DNA of 6,705 nucleotides from an uncultured Lachnospiraceae bacterium (lineage in GTDB: Bacteria > Bacillota > Clostridia > Lachnospirales > Lachnospiraceae), in contig CAMNBW010000085.1 of the NCBI GenBank assembly GCA_946533525.1, positions 1 to 6,705 on the forward strand, read 5' to 3'. Below, piece by piece: positions 6,686 to 6,705 of this stretch. The number at the start of each line of letters is the position of its first letter. The stretch's first letter is position 1. A model generated the notes under the pieces. That model saw only the letters and a list, made by a program, of their open reading frames with translations. It was not told the origin of the DNA and ran no database searches. Made by a program: the position numbers and the translations under genes.

Positions 6686-6704
6686 TTCGCCGCTATCAGG
6701 CGAA
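6686..6704. repeat. Perfect 6-bp inverted repeat upstream of pepD
   Basis: TTCGCC (6686-6691) and GGCGAA (6699-6704) flank the seven-base loop GCTATCA. Read toward pepD, the hairpin is followed by A-rich sequence, not a T run, so it is not an intrinsic terminator in that direction. Read rightward, the window ends one base after the stem, so a terminator on the plus strand cannot be judged. It could be an operator, a leader hairpin, or the first half of a terminator of a gene to the right. Confidence 0.4.
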
Positions 6705-6705
6705 T

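Overview
The window holds four complete protein genes packed closely together. The organism is most likely an anaerobic Firmicute of the class Clostridia, probably Lachnospiraceae-like. The grounds are the clostridial style of the long-form 2-isopropylmalate synthase, the Firmicutes-type MATE transporter, GGAG/AGGAGG ribosome binding sites, frequent ATA isoleucine codons and intermediate GC content. This is inference from sequence style, not a database result.

Layout, left to right. Positions 1-55 are the 3' flank of leuA. They carry a perfect AGGAGG on the minus strand at 9-14, so another minus-strand gene almost certainly starts just beyond the left edge. Positions 56-2047 (minus) encode a leucine-biosynthesis enzyme, 2-isopropylmalate synthase, with an AraC-type DNA-binding domain fused in frame to its C-terminus. 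Positions 2048-2248 hold the leuA ribosome binding site and an AT-rich, repeat-bearing spacer. Positions 2249-3814 (minus) encode a multi-pass membrane GT-C (PMT/ArnT-like) glycosyltransferase. Positions 3815-3864 are a very short divergent control region with a near-consensus sigma-70 promoter reading rightward. Positions 3865-5220 (plus) encode a MATE efflux transporter. Positions 5191-6657 (minus) encode an M20C aminoacyl-histidine dipeptidase (PepD), whose 3' end overlaps that of the MATE gene by 30 bp. Positions 6658-6705 are the pepD leader with a small inverted repeat.

The genes do not form one obvious pathway. LeuA and PepD both concern amino-acid supply, and the glycosyltransferase and transporter are envelope proteins. 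The standout is the LeuA-AraC fusion. The leucine-binding regulatory domain of LeuA lies directly before a double helix-turn-helix, so one polypeptide could act as both feedback-inhibited enzyme and leucine-responsive transcription factor. No T-box leader is visible upstream of leuA, which fits with a different mode of control. A second point is the MATE promoter: its position decides the start codon and implies a leaderless or nearly leaderless mRNA.
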